The notes under the pieces are model-generated. The model was not told where the DNA came from, made no database searches, and saw nothing but the letters and a program-made list of their open reading frames with translations. A stretch of 64,000 nucleotides of DNA. Source: Opitutaceae bacterium TAV5. GTDB taxonomy: Bacteria > Verrucomicrobiota > Verrucomicrobiia > Opitutales > Opitutaceae. Both the position numbers and the translations under genes were made by a program. How positions within the stretch are numbered: the first letter of the stretch is position 1; each line of letters begins with the position of its first letter. Shown here in pieces: positions 41,517 through 50,663 of this stretch. The stretch spans positions 1,798,001-1,862,000 of the forward strand of contig CP007053.1 in NCBI GenBank assembly GCA_000242935.3, read 5' to 3'.

Positions 41517-42038
41517 ATGAACACCTTGACACACATCCTCGGCGTCGCCGTCCTGGTCGTCGCTGCCTTGCTTGTCTCCGCCGCGCTTCGTGCCGACGAG
41601 TTTGACGATATTCTCGGACCGGACCCGGCTGTCCTCTCCTACGCGGAAGATGACCTCGATGTCCCCTGGACGCCGCCGCCTCCCTACGTGCTGCCGCCCG
41701 CGCTCGGCCCGGCCATTGCGCCGGCATTGCAGGACCTGCCCCTGCCTCCCGGCTTCACGGCGCTGCAATTCGACCAGATGCGCACGGCGTTGACGGTCGC
41801 CCTGTCGCGCCAGACCGTGCTCACGTCCACCGGGCTGGTCGTCCTTTGCCCTCCCGTGCTCGGCGACCCGCTGAAATCGCTTGAGTCCTGGCTGCGCATC
41901 GCCCGCGCCGCCGACATCACGGAGTTGCCCACGTATGCCAGCGGCACGCCCGCCTGGGTCCGCTGGCGGCAACTCTCGGCGTCCCCGCTGACCACCGAGG
42001 CCGACTGGATCGGCTTTTACCGGTCCCTCCGGTCGTAA
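41517..42038 (+). CDS. Exported prophage protein with proline-rich linker
   Basis: A 173-residue protein that begins with a membrane or signal segment (LGVAVLVVAALLVSAALR), then PPPPYVLPPALGPAI and an alpha-helical C-terminus with several Trp residues. No family recognised. It is the third exported protein in a row, directly upstream of the tail-chaperone gene. Confidence 0.58.
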   Translation: MNTLTHILGVAVLVVAALLVSAALRADEFDDILGPDPAVLSYAEDDLDVPWTPPPPYVLPPALGPAIAPALQDLPLPPGFTALQFDQMRTALTVALSRQTVLTSTGLVVLCPPVLGDPLKSLESWLRIARAADITELPTYASGTPAWVRWRQLSASPLTTEADWIGFYRSLRS

Positions 42039-42069
42039 CCGAAAACACACTACAACACTCCCTTTTCAC

Positions 42070-42576
42070 ATGACTATTGCCAAAGCCAAGCCCCTCCACC
42101 TCATCTTCGGCGGCGAGGAAATCACCGCCCGCTTCATCGACGGCAACCAGGTGACGGCCCGCGTGCGCGCCATGCCCGTCCGCTACATGCCGGCCGTCCT
42201 CAAGCTCTGCACCGACGAGACCGCGCTCCTGGAGTTCGTCTGCCAGGTGCCCGACACCGACGACGCGGAGGGCCAAAACCGGCCCTTCCCCGGATGGCAG
42301 CCCGTGCCGCCCGGCTGGGCCGACAACCTCACGGACGAAAGCCACGAAGAGCTTTACGAGGCCGCGAAGCGGCTAAATTTTACGAGGGCGGCGAAGTGGG
42401 CCGAGAGGCAGATCGCCGCCAAACAGTTCCAGACGCCGCTGATCCTGAGGGCGGACGAACAACTGATGCCGCTGGTGCAGCGCATGGCGGACTTGCTGCT
42501 CTCGTCACTGGCGCGATCCGGGTTACAGGCCAGCCCTGGGATGTCATCCTCGACACCTGGAACCTCGGCCAGTTGA
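42070..42576 (+). CDS. Tail assembly chaperone, short form (gpG-like)
   Basis: A 168-residue protein (PLHLIFGGEEITARFIDG...AKWAERQIAAKQFQTPL...MADLLLSSLARSG), followed immediately by the tape-measure region. After about residue 142 the sequence becomes implausible (ASPGMSSSTPGTSAS), while the overlapping -1 frame continues as a plausible protein. This is the pattern of a tail chaperone pair made by programmed frameshifting, as in lambda gpG/gpGT and Mu gp41/42. The slippery site was not identified with certainty. Confidence 0.72.
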   Translation: MTIAKAKPLHLIFGGEEITARFIDGNQVTARVRAMPVRYMPAVLKLCTDETALLEFVCQVPDTDDAEGQNRPFPGWQPVPPGWADNLTDESHEELYEAAKRLNFTRAAKWAERQIAAKQFQTPLILRADEQLMPLVQRMADLLLSSLARSGLQASPGMSSSTPGTSAS

Positions 42577-42818
42577 TCCTCCTCCAGCGCGAGACCGACC
42601 GCGCCGAGGCCCGCGCCGCGCTCGCCAACCTGCAAAACCTCATCGTGGCGATCCCGGCCGCGCTCGACAACAGCAGCGGCGTGAAGGGCAACTACACGAA
42701 GCGCGAAAAAAAGCTGCTCGCCCGCTGCAACGGCCTCGCCGCCACCGGCGACGACAAGCCCGCCCGCCGCTGGAGCGTATCCAAAACCAAAACACCCAAG
42801 CGCCGCCCGTCGGCGTAA
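42490..42818 (+). CDS. Tail assembly chaperone -1-frame extension (gpT-like)
   Basis: A reading frame without its own start codon near the beginning of the plausible part (GQPWDVILDTWNLGQLILLQ then RETDRAEARAALANLQNLI), ending in a Lys/Arg-rich tail. It overlaps the end of the short form in the -1 frame and stops 5 bp before the tape measure. It probably exists only as the C-terminal part of a frameshift product that binds the tape measure. The left boundary given is approximate. Confidence 0.6.
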
Positions 42819-42823
42819 CCTGA

Positions 42824-45373
42824 ATGCCCGAACAAGACACAGTCTCCATCCTCCTGGACGTAAAATCCCGGCTCGAAGAACTCGACAAGACCGTCCGGTC
42901 GATGGGCAACCTGCGCGACCAGACGAAGAACGCGAAGGATGAAGCGCAGGGGCTGGCCGCGCTCTTCAAGCAAGGCCTGGCGATCGACGTGGCCCGCCGC
43001 GGCATGGACCTGCTCACCGGCTCCCTCCGGCAATTCGTCGCCGGCTCCTTCCAGATGGCCGGGCAGGTCAAGGATCAGTCCGAAGCGCTGGGCCTCTCCA
43101 CCGAAGCCTACCAGGTGCTCGGCGAAGTGATCCGCGATGTGGGCGGTGACCAGGCGAAGCTGGTGGAAATGGTTGCCACGAACAACCGCAGCCTGATCGA
43201 GGCGCGGACCGGCGCGGGCAACGCCGCGCAAGCCTACCGCGAACTCGGGCTGAGCGCCTCGGAACTGGAAGGGCTGACAGTGGAGCGTCGGTTCGAGGCC
43301 ATCGGCAAGGCCGTGCTCAACGCCTCCGACCAGACAAAAGCCTTTGGCGCGGCCGGTCATCTGGTCGGCACGCGGCAACTGCCCGTGCTGCTCAACATGC
43401 TCAAGCAGCTTGGCGGCGAGGGCTACGACAACCTCGCCGGGCAGATCGGAGACGCCGGGCGTATCATGAGCGACGATACAATCGCCCGCCTGGACAAGGC
43501 GCAGAAGGCGATCGAAAAGCTCAAGCAGCAGGCGACGATCGCGGTCGGCGAGGCTATCGGCGATGTCATGGGCGACAGCGACCCTTCGGGCGCGAAAGAC
43601 ATCGTCAGCGGCGCGGGCAAGGCCTGGCAATGGGTCGTGGCCAGCGCCCGCAACGATGCCGAGTTTATCGGGAAAACGATGGCCGCTGCGAGCGAACTCT
43701 GGAAGGGGTTTACGACGCCCGGCTCGCTCGACCAGTCGCTGACAAATACCCGGCTCGCCTGGAACGCGCCGGAAGAAGCGCGCCTCCAGGCATGGAAGGA
43801 TGCGACCGCCCGCGAGCAACAGCGCAAGGACGCCGAAGCCGCCGCCGAGGCACAACGCAAGCGCGATGCCGAATCCGCCGCGGAAAAGGCGAAGCAAATC
43901 GAGGACACCCTCTCTGCCGAGACGGAGATCAACAAGGTGTTGCTGGATCGTGCGACGCTCCAGAATGACCCCAACCAGAGCCCGGAACAAAAACGGCCGG
44001 CCCTTCTCAAATCGCTGCAAGAAGAAATCGCCCTGCGCGATCGCCTGATCGAATTGACGAAAGCGGCTCCGGACGACGGAAAGCCGCCACAGGTGCGAGC
44101 CCTCGCCATCGCTCAACTCGAAGCGCAGGCCGCCGCGGCGAGGAACCAGCAAAAAGCCCTTCAGGATGCGGCGGCAGATTTCTCCCGCCTGGAAAAACAG
44201 CGCGACGCGGAGGTCGATCTTGCGCGAGTGATCGCGCAACGAAAGGAAATCGAATCCGCGCCGGACTTGACTGCCGAGGAAAAGCGGGCGGCGCTCATCA
44301 AGTCATTGGAGCGGGAGTTGGAATTGCGGGCGGAAATCCTCCTGCATACCAGAAACAAACCGCTGGAAAATGTAGATGGGGCGCAGGCAGCGCGTGACAA
44401 AACAGTCGATGCGCTGACGGCCGAAATCAATACGCTCCGAAACCAGCTTGCCGCGCAGAAAGGTAATGCCGCTTACGATACGCGCCAGCGCGGGCTCGGC
44501 GAGCGGGCGCTCGGCACGGAAGACCCGCTCGTCAACAAAAACTACGTGGAGACCGGCGACGGCCTGGGCACGGGCATGATGGAGTGGGCGGAAGGCCTCG
44601 GCTCCCGCGGCGAACAGCTTGCGGACACGATGCGCGGCACGCTCGGCTCGGCCGTATCCGAAATCTCTGACGGCATATGGGGCTGGCTGGAAGGCACGTC
44701 CTCCTTTGGCGACGCCCTGATCAACCTCGGCGATATTTTTGCGAAATCGCTCATCCAGACCATCGTGCAGATGGGCGTGCAGTGGCTGGTGCAGCAGGCG
44801 GTGATCGAGGGCGGCATTTTGTCCATCAGCGGCATCATGTCGCTGTTCCGCAAAAAGGACGCGGCGGAAACGGTCGCCACGGAAGGCGCGAAGACGCCGC
44901 TCCTCGCCACCAACGCCGGCCTCGCCTCGGTGGGCAGTTTCGGCGTGGCGGCGGCGCTCGGCCTGGCGGCCTTGCTGGCCGTGCTGGCGGTCTTCTCCGG
45001 CATGCGCGAACAGGGCGGGCCGGTGACGGCGGGCCGCGCCTACGTCGTCGGCGAAAAACGCCCCGAGGTGTTTGTCCCGAACCAGAGCGGCACGATCCTG
45101 CCGAGCGTGGACGCGCTGGAAGGCTTGTCACTGCCGGCCGGCGACCAGCCCTCCGCGCTGGCGGGAAATGTCGCCGTGGCCGGCGGCGAGGCCGGCGGCC
45201 TGGCGGCGATCGCCCGGCAAATGGCCGCCAGCAACCGCCCGCAAAAACCCTCCCGCACGATCGTCGTGGACGAGCGCCGCCTCGCCGAGCGGCTGCGCGA
45301 CGACCCGGACTTCAAGAGCGTTGTCCAGGACATCATCACCGGCGATCCCGGGGCCTTCGGCATCAACTCCTGA
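42824..45373 (+). CDS. Tail tape measure protein
   Basis: An 849-residue protein that is largely helical (coiled coils about 10-40, 330-560), with a hydrophobic segment near 700-730 (VGSFGVAAALGLAALLAVLAVFSGM) and a C-terminal region. The N-terminus (SEALGLSTEAYQVLGEVIRDVGGDQ) matches the tape-measure TP901-like core. Its length, about 850 residues, would give a tail of roughly 125 nm by the usual rule of about 0.15 nm per residue. It also carries a membrane-active segment for DNA entry. Confidence 0.85.
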   Translation: MPEQDTVSILLDVKSRLEELDKTVRSMGNLRDQTKNAKDEAQGLAALFKQGLAIDVARRGMDLLTGSLRQFVAGSFQMAGQVKDQSEALGLSTEAYQVLGEVIRDVGGDQAKLVEMVATNNRSLIEARTGAGNAAQAYRELGLSASELEGLTVERRFEAIGKAVLNASDQTKAFGAAGHLVGTRQLPVLLNMLKQLGGEGYDNLAGQIGDAGRIMSDDTIARLDKAQKAIEKLKQQATIAVGEAIGDVMGDSDPSGAKDIVSGAGKAWQWVVASARNDAEFIGKTMAAASELWKGFTTPGSLDQSLTNTRLAWNAPEEARLQAWKDATAREQQRKDAEAAAEAQRKRDAESAAEKAKQIEDTLSAETEINKVLLDRATLQNDPNQSPEQKRPALLKSLQEEIALRDRLIELTKAAPDDGKPPQVRALAIAQLEAQAAAARNQQKALQDAAADFSRLEKQRDAEVDLARVIAQRKEIESAPDLTAEEKRAALIKSLERELELRAEILLHTRNKPLENVDGAQAARDKTVDALTAEINTLRNQLAAQKGNAAYDTRQRGLGERALGTEDPLVNKNYVETGDGLGTGMMEWAEGLGSRGEQLADTMRGTLGSAVSEISDGIWGWLEGTSSFGDALINLGDIFAKSLIQTIVQMGVQWLVQQAVIEGGILSISGIMSLFRKKDAAETVATEGAKTPLLATNAGLASVGSFGVAAALGLAALLAVLAVFSGMREQGGPVTAGRAYVVGEKRPEVFVPNQSGTILPSVDALEGLSLPAGDQPSALAGNVAVAGGEAGGLAAIARQMAASNRPQKPSRTIVVDERRLAERLRDDPDFKSVVQDIITGDPGAFGINS

Positions 45374-45383
45374 TTTTTCCGTC

Positions 45384-47198
45384 ATGCCTTTTCCCACCCT
45401 CCTCCTTGCCGACCGTCAGGTCACGCTCCTGCCCATCGTGCCCAATGTGGCCGAAGCCGAATCGCTGCGCATGCGGTATGCCTTCACGACGGACATCGAG
45501 ACGGGGGAGACGGGCAGGGAAACGCGCCGGCCGCGCTGGGAAGAGATGCGCCTGGAGCAGGTGCTCTCGTATCTGCCCGGCAAGGACGATGCGGCGGCCT
45601 TGCGGGCCTGCCTGGCCACGATCGGCGACGGCCTCGTCGGCGTGCCGCTCTGGCAGGACAACCTGCCCACCCGCGACTGGGCCGACCGCATCCACGACAC
45701 GGCCAACGTCATCCGCCTGGATACCGGAGCCGTGATCCCGGCCGGGGCCGTCGCCGGGCTCCCCCCGCTCACCCCCTGCGCCCCGCTGCTGGTCGGGCGC
45801 ATCGCGCAGCGGCCCGAGATCGACGCGATCGGCTACGAGGCCGGCAGCGTAGCCGAAATCACGATACGCGAGGATTCCCCGGAGGCGCTGCGCGTGCGGA
45901 TCAACGCGCAGGAGGCCTCCACGGCGGCCTGGCCCGCGGCGATCGCCCCGGCGTGGACGCGGGTCATCGACCGGAGCGAGGACGGGCTTTCCTTTTCCTC
46001 GATCGGCGCGGGGCGCGAACAGGCCGTGGACGGGCAGGAGCGCGCCCCGCGGTGGGGGCAGGAGGCGGATTTCCTGCTGCACACCCGCGAGCAAATCCGC
46101 GAGTTCCTGGCGTTTTTTCTGGCCGTGCGCGGGCGGCTCTCGTCGTTCTCCATGCCGTGGTGGTTTCGCCCCGGCCCGAACACGCCGGAGACGCCGCACA
46201 ACGCCACCGTGCGCCTCGCCTCCGACAAGATCGAGACGGGCGCGCTGGCCGGCCACATCGTCAAGCTCACCCTCGGCTTCTGGCAACTGCCCTGGGAGAT
46301 GCCCGGGGTGGCGCAGGACGCCCCCGCGGCGCAGCCGGCGGTGGCGTATTTTTACCGCTTCACGCTGGATGCGCCCGGCGCGCCCGTGGAATGGCGCTAC
46401 ACGGATTTTGCGCGCCCGCTCCACGTAGTGGAGACGACAGGACAGCAGGCCGTCGCCTACTATCCGTCGAAGATCGAGCATAACCAGGTCTCGCAGGGTC
46501 ACATGCTGGATGACGACCCGGTAAAAATCACGGCGGCCCCGGGCGAGGGCCACCCCTTCCTGCTCGTCATCGGGCGGGAGATAGACGTGCCGCTCCTGGT
46601 GGAAATCCGCACCGGCACGCCCGACGCGCCCGACACCGCCCGCCTCATCTATGCCGGCGAGATCGAGGACGTGAGGCAGCAGGGCCGCAAGATGACGGCC
46701 AGCACGAGCATTTTTGGCGGGCGGCTGGACCTGAAAGCGCCGTCGCCGGCGTTTGCGCCGATGTGCGCGAACGAGTTTTGCGACGCCGCTTGCAGCCTCG
46801 CCCTCGCCAACTGGACCGTGACCGCCACTCTCTACAGCTACAACGCCGCCGCCGCCGAGCTCACCGTCACCGTAACGAACAACCCGACCGGCAAGGCCCT
46901 GGCGGCGGATTTTTTCGCGGGCGGCTGGATCAGGACGGGGGAGGGCGCGTCCCTCCAGCTCCGGATGATCGTGCGGAGCGCGCCGGTGAGCGGCAACCGC
47001 CAGAGGCTCACGCTCAAGCGCGCCCTGCGCGCCGCCGTCAACGGGGCCGCGTGCTCGCTGGCCCCCACCTGTCCGGGCACGCCGGAAGCCTGCAAGGCCT
47101 ACGGCAACTACCCCAATTTTTTCGGACATCCCCACATGAGCTACAAAAACCTGTCCGTGCCCCAGCGCTCCACCAGCAGCGAGGGCGGAAAAAAATAG
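45384..47198 (+). CDS. GTA-like distal tail/hub protein (DUF2163-like)
   Basis: A 604-residue protein. The N-terminal half is a beta-rich distal-tail-like domain (LLLADRQVTLLPIVPNVAEAES), and the C-terminal segment ends in CPGTPEACKAYGNYPNFFGH, which is the signature of the phage/GTA BR0599-like (DUF2163) C-terminal domain. In gene transfer agents this protein attaches the baseplate hub to the tail tube. It is followed by an NlpC/P60 peptidase and a host-specificity protein, the same order as in GTA clusters. Confidence 0.78.
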   Translation: MPFPTLLLADRQVTLLPIVPNVAEAESLRMRYAFTTDIETGETGRETRRPRWEEMRLEQVLSYLPGKDDAAALRACLATIGDGLVGVPLWQDNLPTRDWADRIHDTANVIRLDTGAVIPAGAVAGLPPLTPCAPLLVGRIAQRPEIDAIGYEAGSVAEITIREDSPEALRVRINAQEASTAAWPAAIAPAWTRVIDRSEDGLSFSSIGAGREQAVDGQERAPRWGQEADFLLHTREQIREFLAFFLAVRGRLSSFSMPWWFRPGPNTPETPHNATVRLASDKIETGALAGHIVKLTLGFWQLPWEMPGVAQDAPAAQPAVAYFYRFTLDAPGAPVEWRYTDFARPLHVVETTGQQAVAYYPSKIEHNQVSQGHMLDDDPVKITAAPGEGHPFLLVIGREIDVPLLVEIRTGTPDAPDTARLIYAGEIEDVRQQGRKMTASTSIFGGRLDLKAPSPAFAPMCANEFCDAACSLALANWTVTATLYSYNAAAAELTVTVTNNPTGKALAADFFAGGWIRTGEGASLQLRMIVRSAPVSGNRQRLTLKRALRAAVNGAACSLAPTCPGTPEACKAYGNYPNFFGHPHMSYKNLSVPQRSTSSEGGKK

Positions 47199-47211
47199 TA
47201 TCCCGAATATC

Positions 47212-47718
47212 ATGACACCGTGGTTCCAGAAAAAAGAACGGCAGGATGCGCTCGAAGCCGCCGCCGATGCCTGGGCGGGGACGCCCTTCGTCGCCCACTC
47301 TGCCACCCGAGGCCCGCAAGGCGGCGTGGACTGCGTGCACCTGGCGCACGAGCTCATGGCCGGCGCGGGCGCGATGGAGCGCGCCACCCTGCCGCCCGAC
47401 TACTCGCTGGACCACGCGCACCACAGCACCTCGACCATGCTGCTGCGCTGGATACTCGACTGCCCGCAACTGGCGGGCCGCGTGGCGATGATCCCGCCGC
47501 AAGGGCGCATCCTGCCGGGCGACCTCTACGGGCTGCGCAGCGGCCGCGTCGACCACCACCTGGCGATCGCGCTGCGCGACGGGCAGATCGTCCATGCCGT
47601 GGCCGGCCGGGGCGTCCTCATCCACGGAGCCAGCGACCGCAAGTTTCAGGAGCGCATCCTTTACGTGCTGCGTATCTTCGAGCCGGATACCGTGATCGAC
47701 GCGGGGGGCGGGCAATGA
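47212..47718 (+). CDS. Tail-associated NlpC/P60 cell-wall peptidase
   Basis: A 168-residue protein. The Cys in GGVDCVHLAHEL and the His in VDHHLAIALRDG form the Cys/His pair of NlpC/P60 hydrolases (GTA/phage type). It is thought to cut peptide crosslinks of peptidoglycan at the tail tip so that the DNA can pass. It overlaps the next gene by 4 bp. Confidence 0.85.
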   Translation: MTPWFQKKERQDALEAAADAWAGTPFVAHSATRGPQGGVDCVHLAHELMAGAGAMERATLPPDYSLDHAHHSTSTMLLRWILDCPQLAGRVAMIPPQGRILPGDLYGLRSGRVDHHLAIALRDGQIVHAVAGRGVLIHGASDRKFQERILYVLRIFEPDTVIDAGGGQ

Positions 47719-50555
47719 GCTTCCTCTTCGGCGGCGGCAACAACACGGCGAGCGCAGCGCCCAAGATCGGGGGGCTGGACAACAGCAACCTGTCCAGCAA
47801 CGAGCAGGCCGTGCCCGTGCCGTGGTGCAGCGGCGAGGGAATCTTCCCGCTCACCTGGGTAGTGCCGGAGGTTTACAACCTGGTCACGGTCAAGGAACGC
47901 AAGAAGGTCTCCAAAAAGAAGGTGACGGTGGGCATCAACTATTACGGGGACGTGGCGGGCATCGCCTGCCTCGGCCTCATCGACCGCGTGACGATGATCG
48001 AGAGTGGCGACAAGGTGATATGGGAGGGAGACGAGGCGCGCAGCGACGTGCCGGGGCATCGCAACTACTGGCGCGCCGCGATCGCGACCGATATCGGCAC
48101 CTTTTACGTTTACTGGGGGCGTCCTGACCAGCCGGTGGACGACATCGTGCTCGCCTCGCTGGGCGCGAAGGACCCGGCGCTGGCGCATCCGGCCTACCGC
48201 CGGCAAGCGCTGGTCGTAGTGAAGCGGTACTACTTCGGGCTGGACTCGACCACCGTCCCCAACACGCGCATCCGGCTGCACCGGGCCCCGCGCCCGGCAG
48301 TCGGCAACTTCCCCCCCATGATCGCGGCATCCGACCAGGCCACCCGCGACAAGGCCGCGAAACAGGGCGAATCCATCGTCGCCGCCATCCTGGAACTGCT
48401 GACCGACGGTGTCTTCGGCGCGGGGCTCCCCGCCAGGCACTTCGTCGCGGCCGAGTGGGAGGCGCTGTCGGCGGCCGTCGCGCAAAAGGCCGGCCTGCAC
48501 TCGCCATTCATCGACCGGACGCGCAAGGTCCGCGATGCGGTCAAGGATTACCTCTCTTATTTTGACGGCTACATCCGGATCGATAACGGCGTGTTGCGCC
48601 CCGGCATGTTCCCGCACGACGGGCAGGTTCCGGGCCTGGCCGCGGAACTCACCGAGCACGACTACGAGAGCAAGCCGTCCACGACATCGACCGCGCCGTC
48701 GCGGGCAGTGAACGAAGTCCAGGTCTCGTATCGGGACAGTGACGACAGGCTGAAGACGCGGGTCGCCAACGCCAGCGCGGCGGACAGCGTGCAGGCGCGG
48801 CGTGCGCACGAGCCGCGGCGCGTGGACATGCCGGGCATCATCGACGGGGCGCAGGCCGCCAGCTATGCGGCGCGGGCGGCGGCGGTCGCCTCCGAAGGCA
48901 CATTTACCGGCAGCGTCGATTTGCGCCGCGCCACGGCCGGCAACGGCGATCCGCTGAAGCCGGGCGACATCGTGCGCTTCGTTTACTCGCCCTTCGCCAT
49001 CGATCGCATCGTGCGCATCACGGGCCGGTCGGACCCGTGGCGCGGTCCCGCCTCGATCGACTTCGAGGCCGAACACGGGCTGTTCGCCGCCCTCCCGCCC
49101 GCCAAGGTGGAGCCCCGCCCGCAACCCGGCGATCGTATCCCGTATCCGATTACAAAGGCCCGCGTCTATGAACTGCCCGAGGGGTTGCTCGCCAACGCGG
49201 AAGGTTCCCTGTCCGGCATCGCCGTGGCGTTTCTCGCCATGCGGCCGCGGTCGTATTACGAGGACATGCCGGCCATGACGGGGCTGGACGTGATCGCCTT
49301 CGACGTGTGGGACAGCGCCACGGGCGCGAGCTATGATCCGCTCGGCGAGTCGCAACGGGGATGGGCTGTCCGCGCCACGCTCTCTGCCGCCCTGCCCGGC
49401 GATGACACGGACGCGGCGGTGCAGATCGCGATCGATCCCGACAACATCGACCAGGACCGCATCACGGAACAGAGCGCCGCCGCGCAGGCCAATGACACGC
49501 TCCTGCTCATCATCGGCGAGGAGGTCATGAGCGTGGGCGCGATCAACGCGGCCGGACTCAACTGGACTTTGCCCGGCTGTCTGCGCGCCCGCCTGGACAG
49601 CGCCGCCGAGGCGCACGCGGCGGGCAAGGTGGCATGGCTGGTCTATGCCGATGACGTGACGCCGCTCTCGCACAAGCAATGGACGCCGGACACGGACCGG
49701 CGCTTCAAACTCCAGCCGCGCACGGCCAGCGATGTGCTGGAGCTCTCGCAGGCTCCCGTGTTCGTTTACCATTTCAAACCCGCCACGGCCGCCGCGCCGG
49801 TGGCGGTGACGCTGGAGCCGGTGCCGGCGGCGGCGGCGGTGGGCGACATGCTCACTGTGTCGGGCGAGGCGACGGCCCCGAGCGGCAACCTGGCGACCGT
49901 CGCGGCGGTCTGGATGCGGCTCGGCGAGGGCGATGCGCCGGCCGGCGAGCAGACGCTCTCGATGGTGGTGTGCTCCGGCGCGCAAAAGAGTGTCTGCCCC
50001 GTGGCGACGATGGCCGTGATGATGGCTCCCGGCCGCTACCGTGCCGAGATACGCGCCGTCAACGCTGCGGGCGCGACGACCAAGGCGACAAGCGGCGTGG
50101 TGGTCGTGGGGGCGGCGGTGGTGCCGGAAGAGCCCGAGAAGCAAGTCCCGACGATCGCGGCGCAGATACTGGAGCCGGAGACTTTGACGCTCAACGGAGC
50201 GGGTAATCTGCACCTGACCGTGTTGCCGGTGCAGTCGCATGGTCGGAGGCATCTGATTAGTTGGTGTGTGACGTTGGGGCTGTTCATCAACGCGGAGAGC
50301 GAGGTGCGGGTGGTTCTTGAACTGGCGGTCGCCCGCGCGGGTGGCTGGCCGCCGGGGGAATCGTCGTCGATGGACCTAGGGAAGGTCAGGCTGCGGCGGA
50401 CCTATACGGAGGAGCATACCTTCTCCGGGACGATGCTCTATGATCCCCCGGCGGACCTGACGCAGTATGTGCTCGTCATCCGGGGCGAAAGTCCGACCGG
50501 TGCGTTTTATGCCAGGGCTCGCTCTCTGTTGGTCCAAGACATGCCAGGGAGCTAG
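47715..50555 (+). CDS. Tail-tip host-specificity protein (GTA/lambda J-like)
   Basis: A 946-residue protein. The N-terminal region SFLFGGGNNTASAAPKIGGL leads into a hub-like core (VGINYYGDVAGIACLGLIDRVTMI; YRRQALVVVKRYYFGL), and the C-terminal third contains Ig-like beta domains (VTLEPVPAAAAVGDMLTVSG, VMMAPGRYRAEIRAVNAAG). This arrangement is typical of GTA/siphovirus tip attachment proteins. It is the last structural gene, with a hairpin 9 bp downstream (50564-50587). Confidence 0.78.
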   Translation: MSFLFGGGNNTASAAPKIGGLDNSNLSSNEQAVPVPWCSGEGIFPLTWVVPEVYNLVTVKERKKVSKKKVTVGINYYGDVAGIACLGLIDRVTMIESGDKVIWEGDEARSDVPGHRNYWRAAIATDIGTFYVYWGRPDQPVDDIVLASLGAKDPALAHPAYRRQALVVVKRYYFGLDSTTVPNTRIRLHRAPRPAVGNFPPMIAASDQATRDKAAKQGESIVAAILELLTDGVFGAGLPARHFVAAEWEALSAAVAQKAGLHSPFIDRTRKVRDAVKDYLSYFDGYIRIDNGVLRPGMFPHDGQVPGLAAELTEHDYESKPSTTSTAPSRAVNEVQVSYRDSDDRLKTRVANASAADSVQARRAHEPRRVDMPGIIDGAQAASYAARAAAVASEGTFTGSVDLRRATAGNGDPLKPGDIVRFVYSPFAIDRIVRITGRSDPWRGPASIDFEAEHGLFAALPPAKVEPRPQPGDRIPYPITKARVYELPEGLLANAEGSLSGIAVAFLAMRPRSYYEDMPAMTGLDVIAFDVWDSATGASYDPLGESQRGWAVRATLSAALPGDDTDAAVQIAIDPDNIDQDRITEQSAAAQANDTLLLIIGEEVMSVGAINAAGLNWTLPGCLRARLDSAAEAHAAGKVAWLVYADDVTPLSHKQWTPDTDRRFKLQPRTASDVLELSQAPVFVYHFKPATAAAPVAVTLEPVPAAAAVGDMLTVSGEATAPSGNLATVAAVWMRLGEGDAPAGEQTLSMVVCSGAQKSVCPVATMAVMMAPGRYRAEIRAVNAAGATTKATSGVVVVGAAVVPEEPEKQVPTIAAQILEPETLTLNGAGNLHLTVLPVQSHGRRHLISWCVTLGLFINAESEVRVVLELAVARAGGWPPGESSSMDLGKVRLRRTYTEEHTFSGTMLYDPPADLTQYVLVIRGESPTGAFYARARSLLVQDMPGS

Positions 50556-50563
50556 CACCGCGT

Positions 50564-50587
50564 GCAGGCGGCCTGCGCAGCGCCTGC
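50564..50587 (+). terminator. Hairpin after the tail-tip gene
   Basis: GCAGGCG at 50564-50570 and CGCCTGC at 50581-50587 are reverse complements (7-bp stem, 10-nt loop). No T-run follows. It marks the end of the late operon. The region 50588-50663 has no gene and leads to the right end. Confidence 0.5.
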
Positions 50588-50663
50588 AAGGGCCTTTCAC
50601 GGCCGGCGAGGAAGGGGCAAGGGGGCGGGGAAACGATGGCCGGAAAACGCGGTTTTAAGGTTA

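Noticed and set aside
42375-42381. AAATTTT heptamer as the tail-chaperone slippery site
   Set aside because: It is in the right phase for a -1 shift, but the -1 frame between 42382 and about 42490 is poor (EGGEVGREADRR), whereas the zero frame stays plausible to about 42495.
47661-50252. An 863-codon frame antisense to the tail-tip gene
   Set aside because: Arg/His/Gly-rich shadow of a well-supported gene; no start region or motif.
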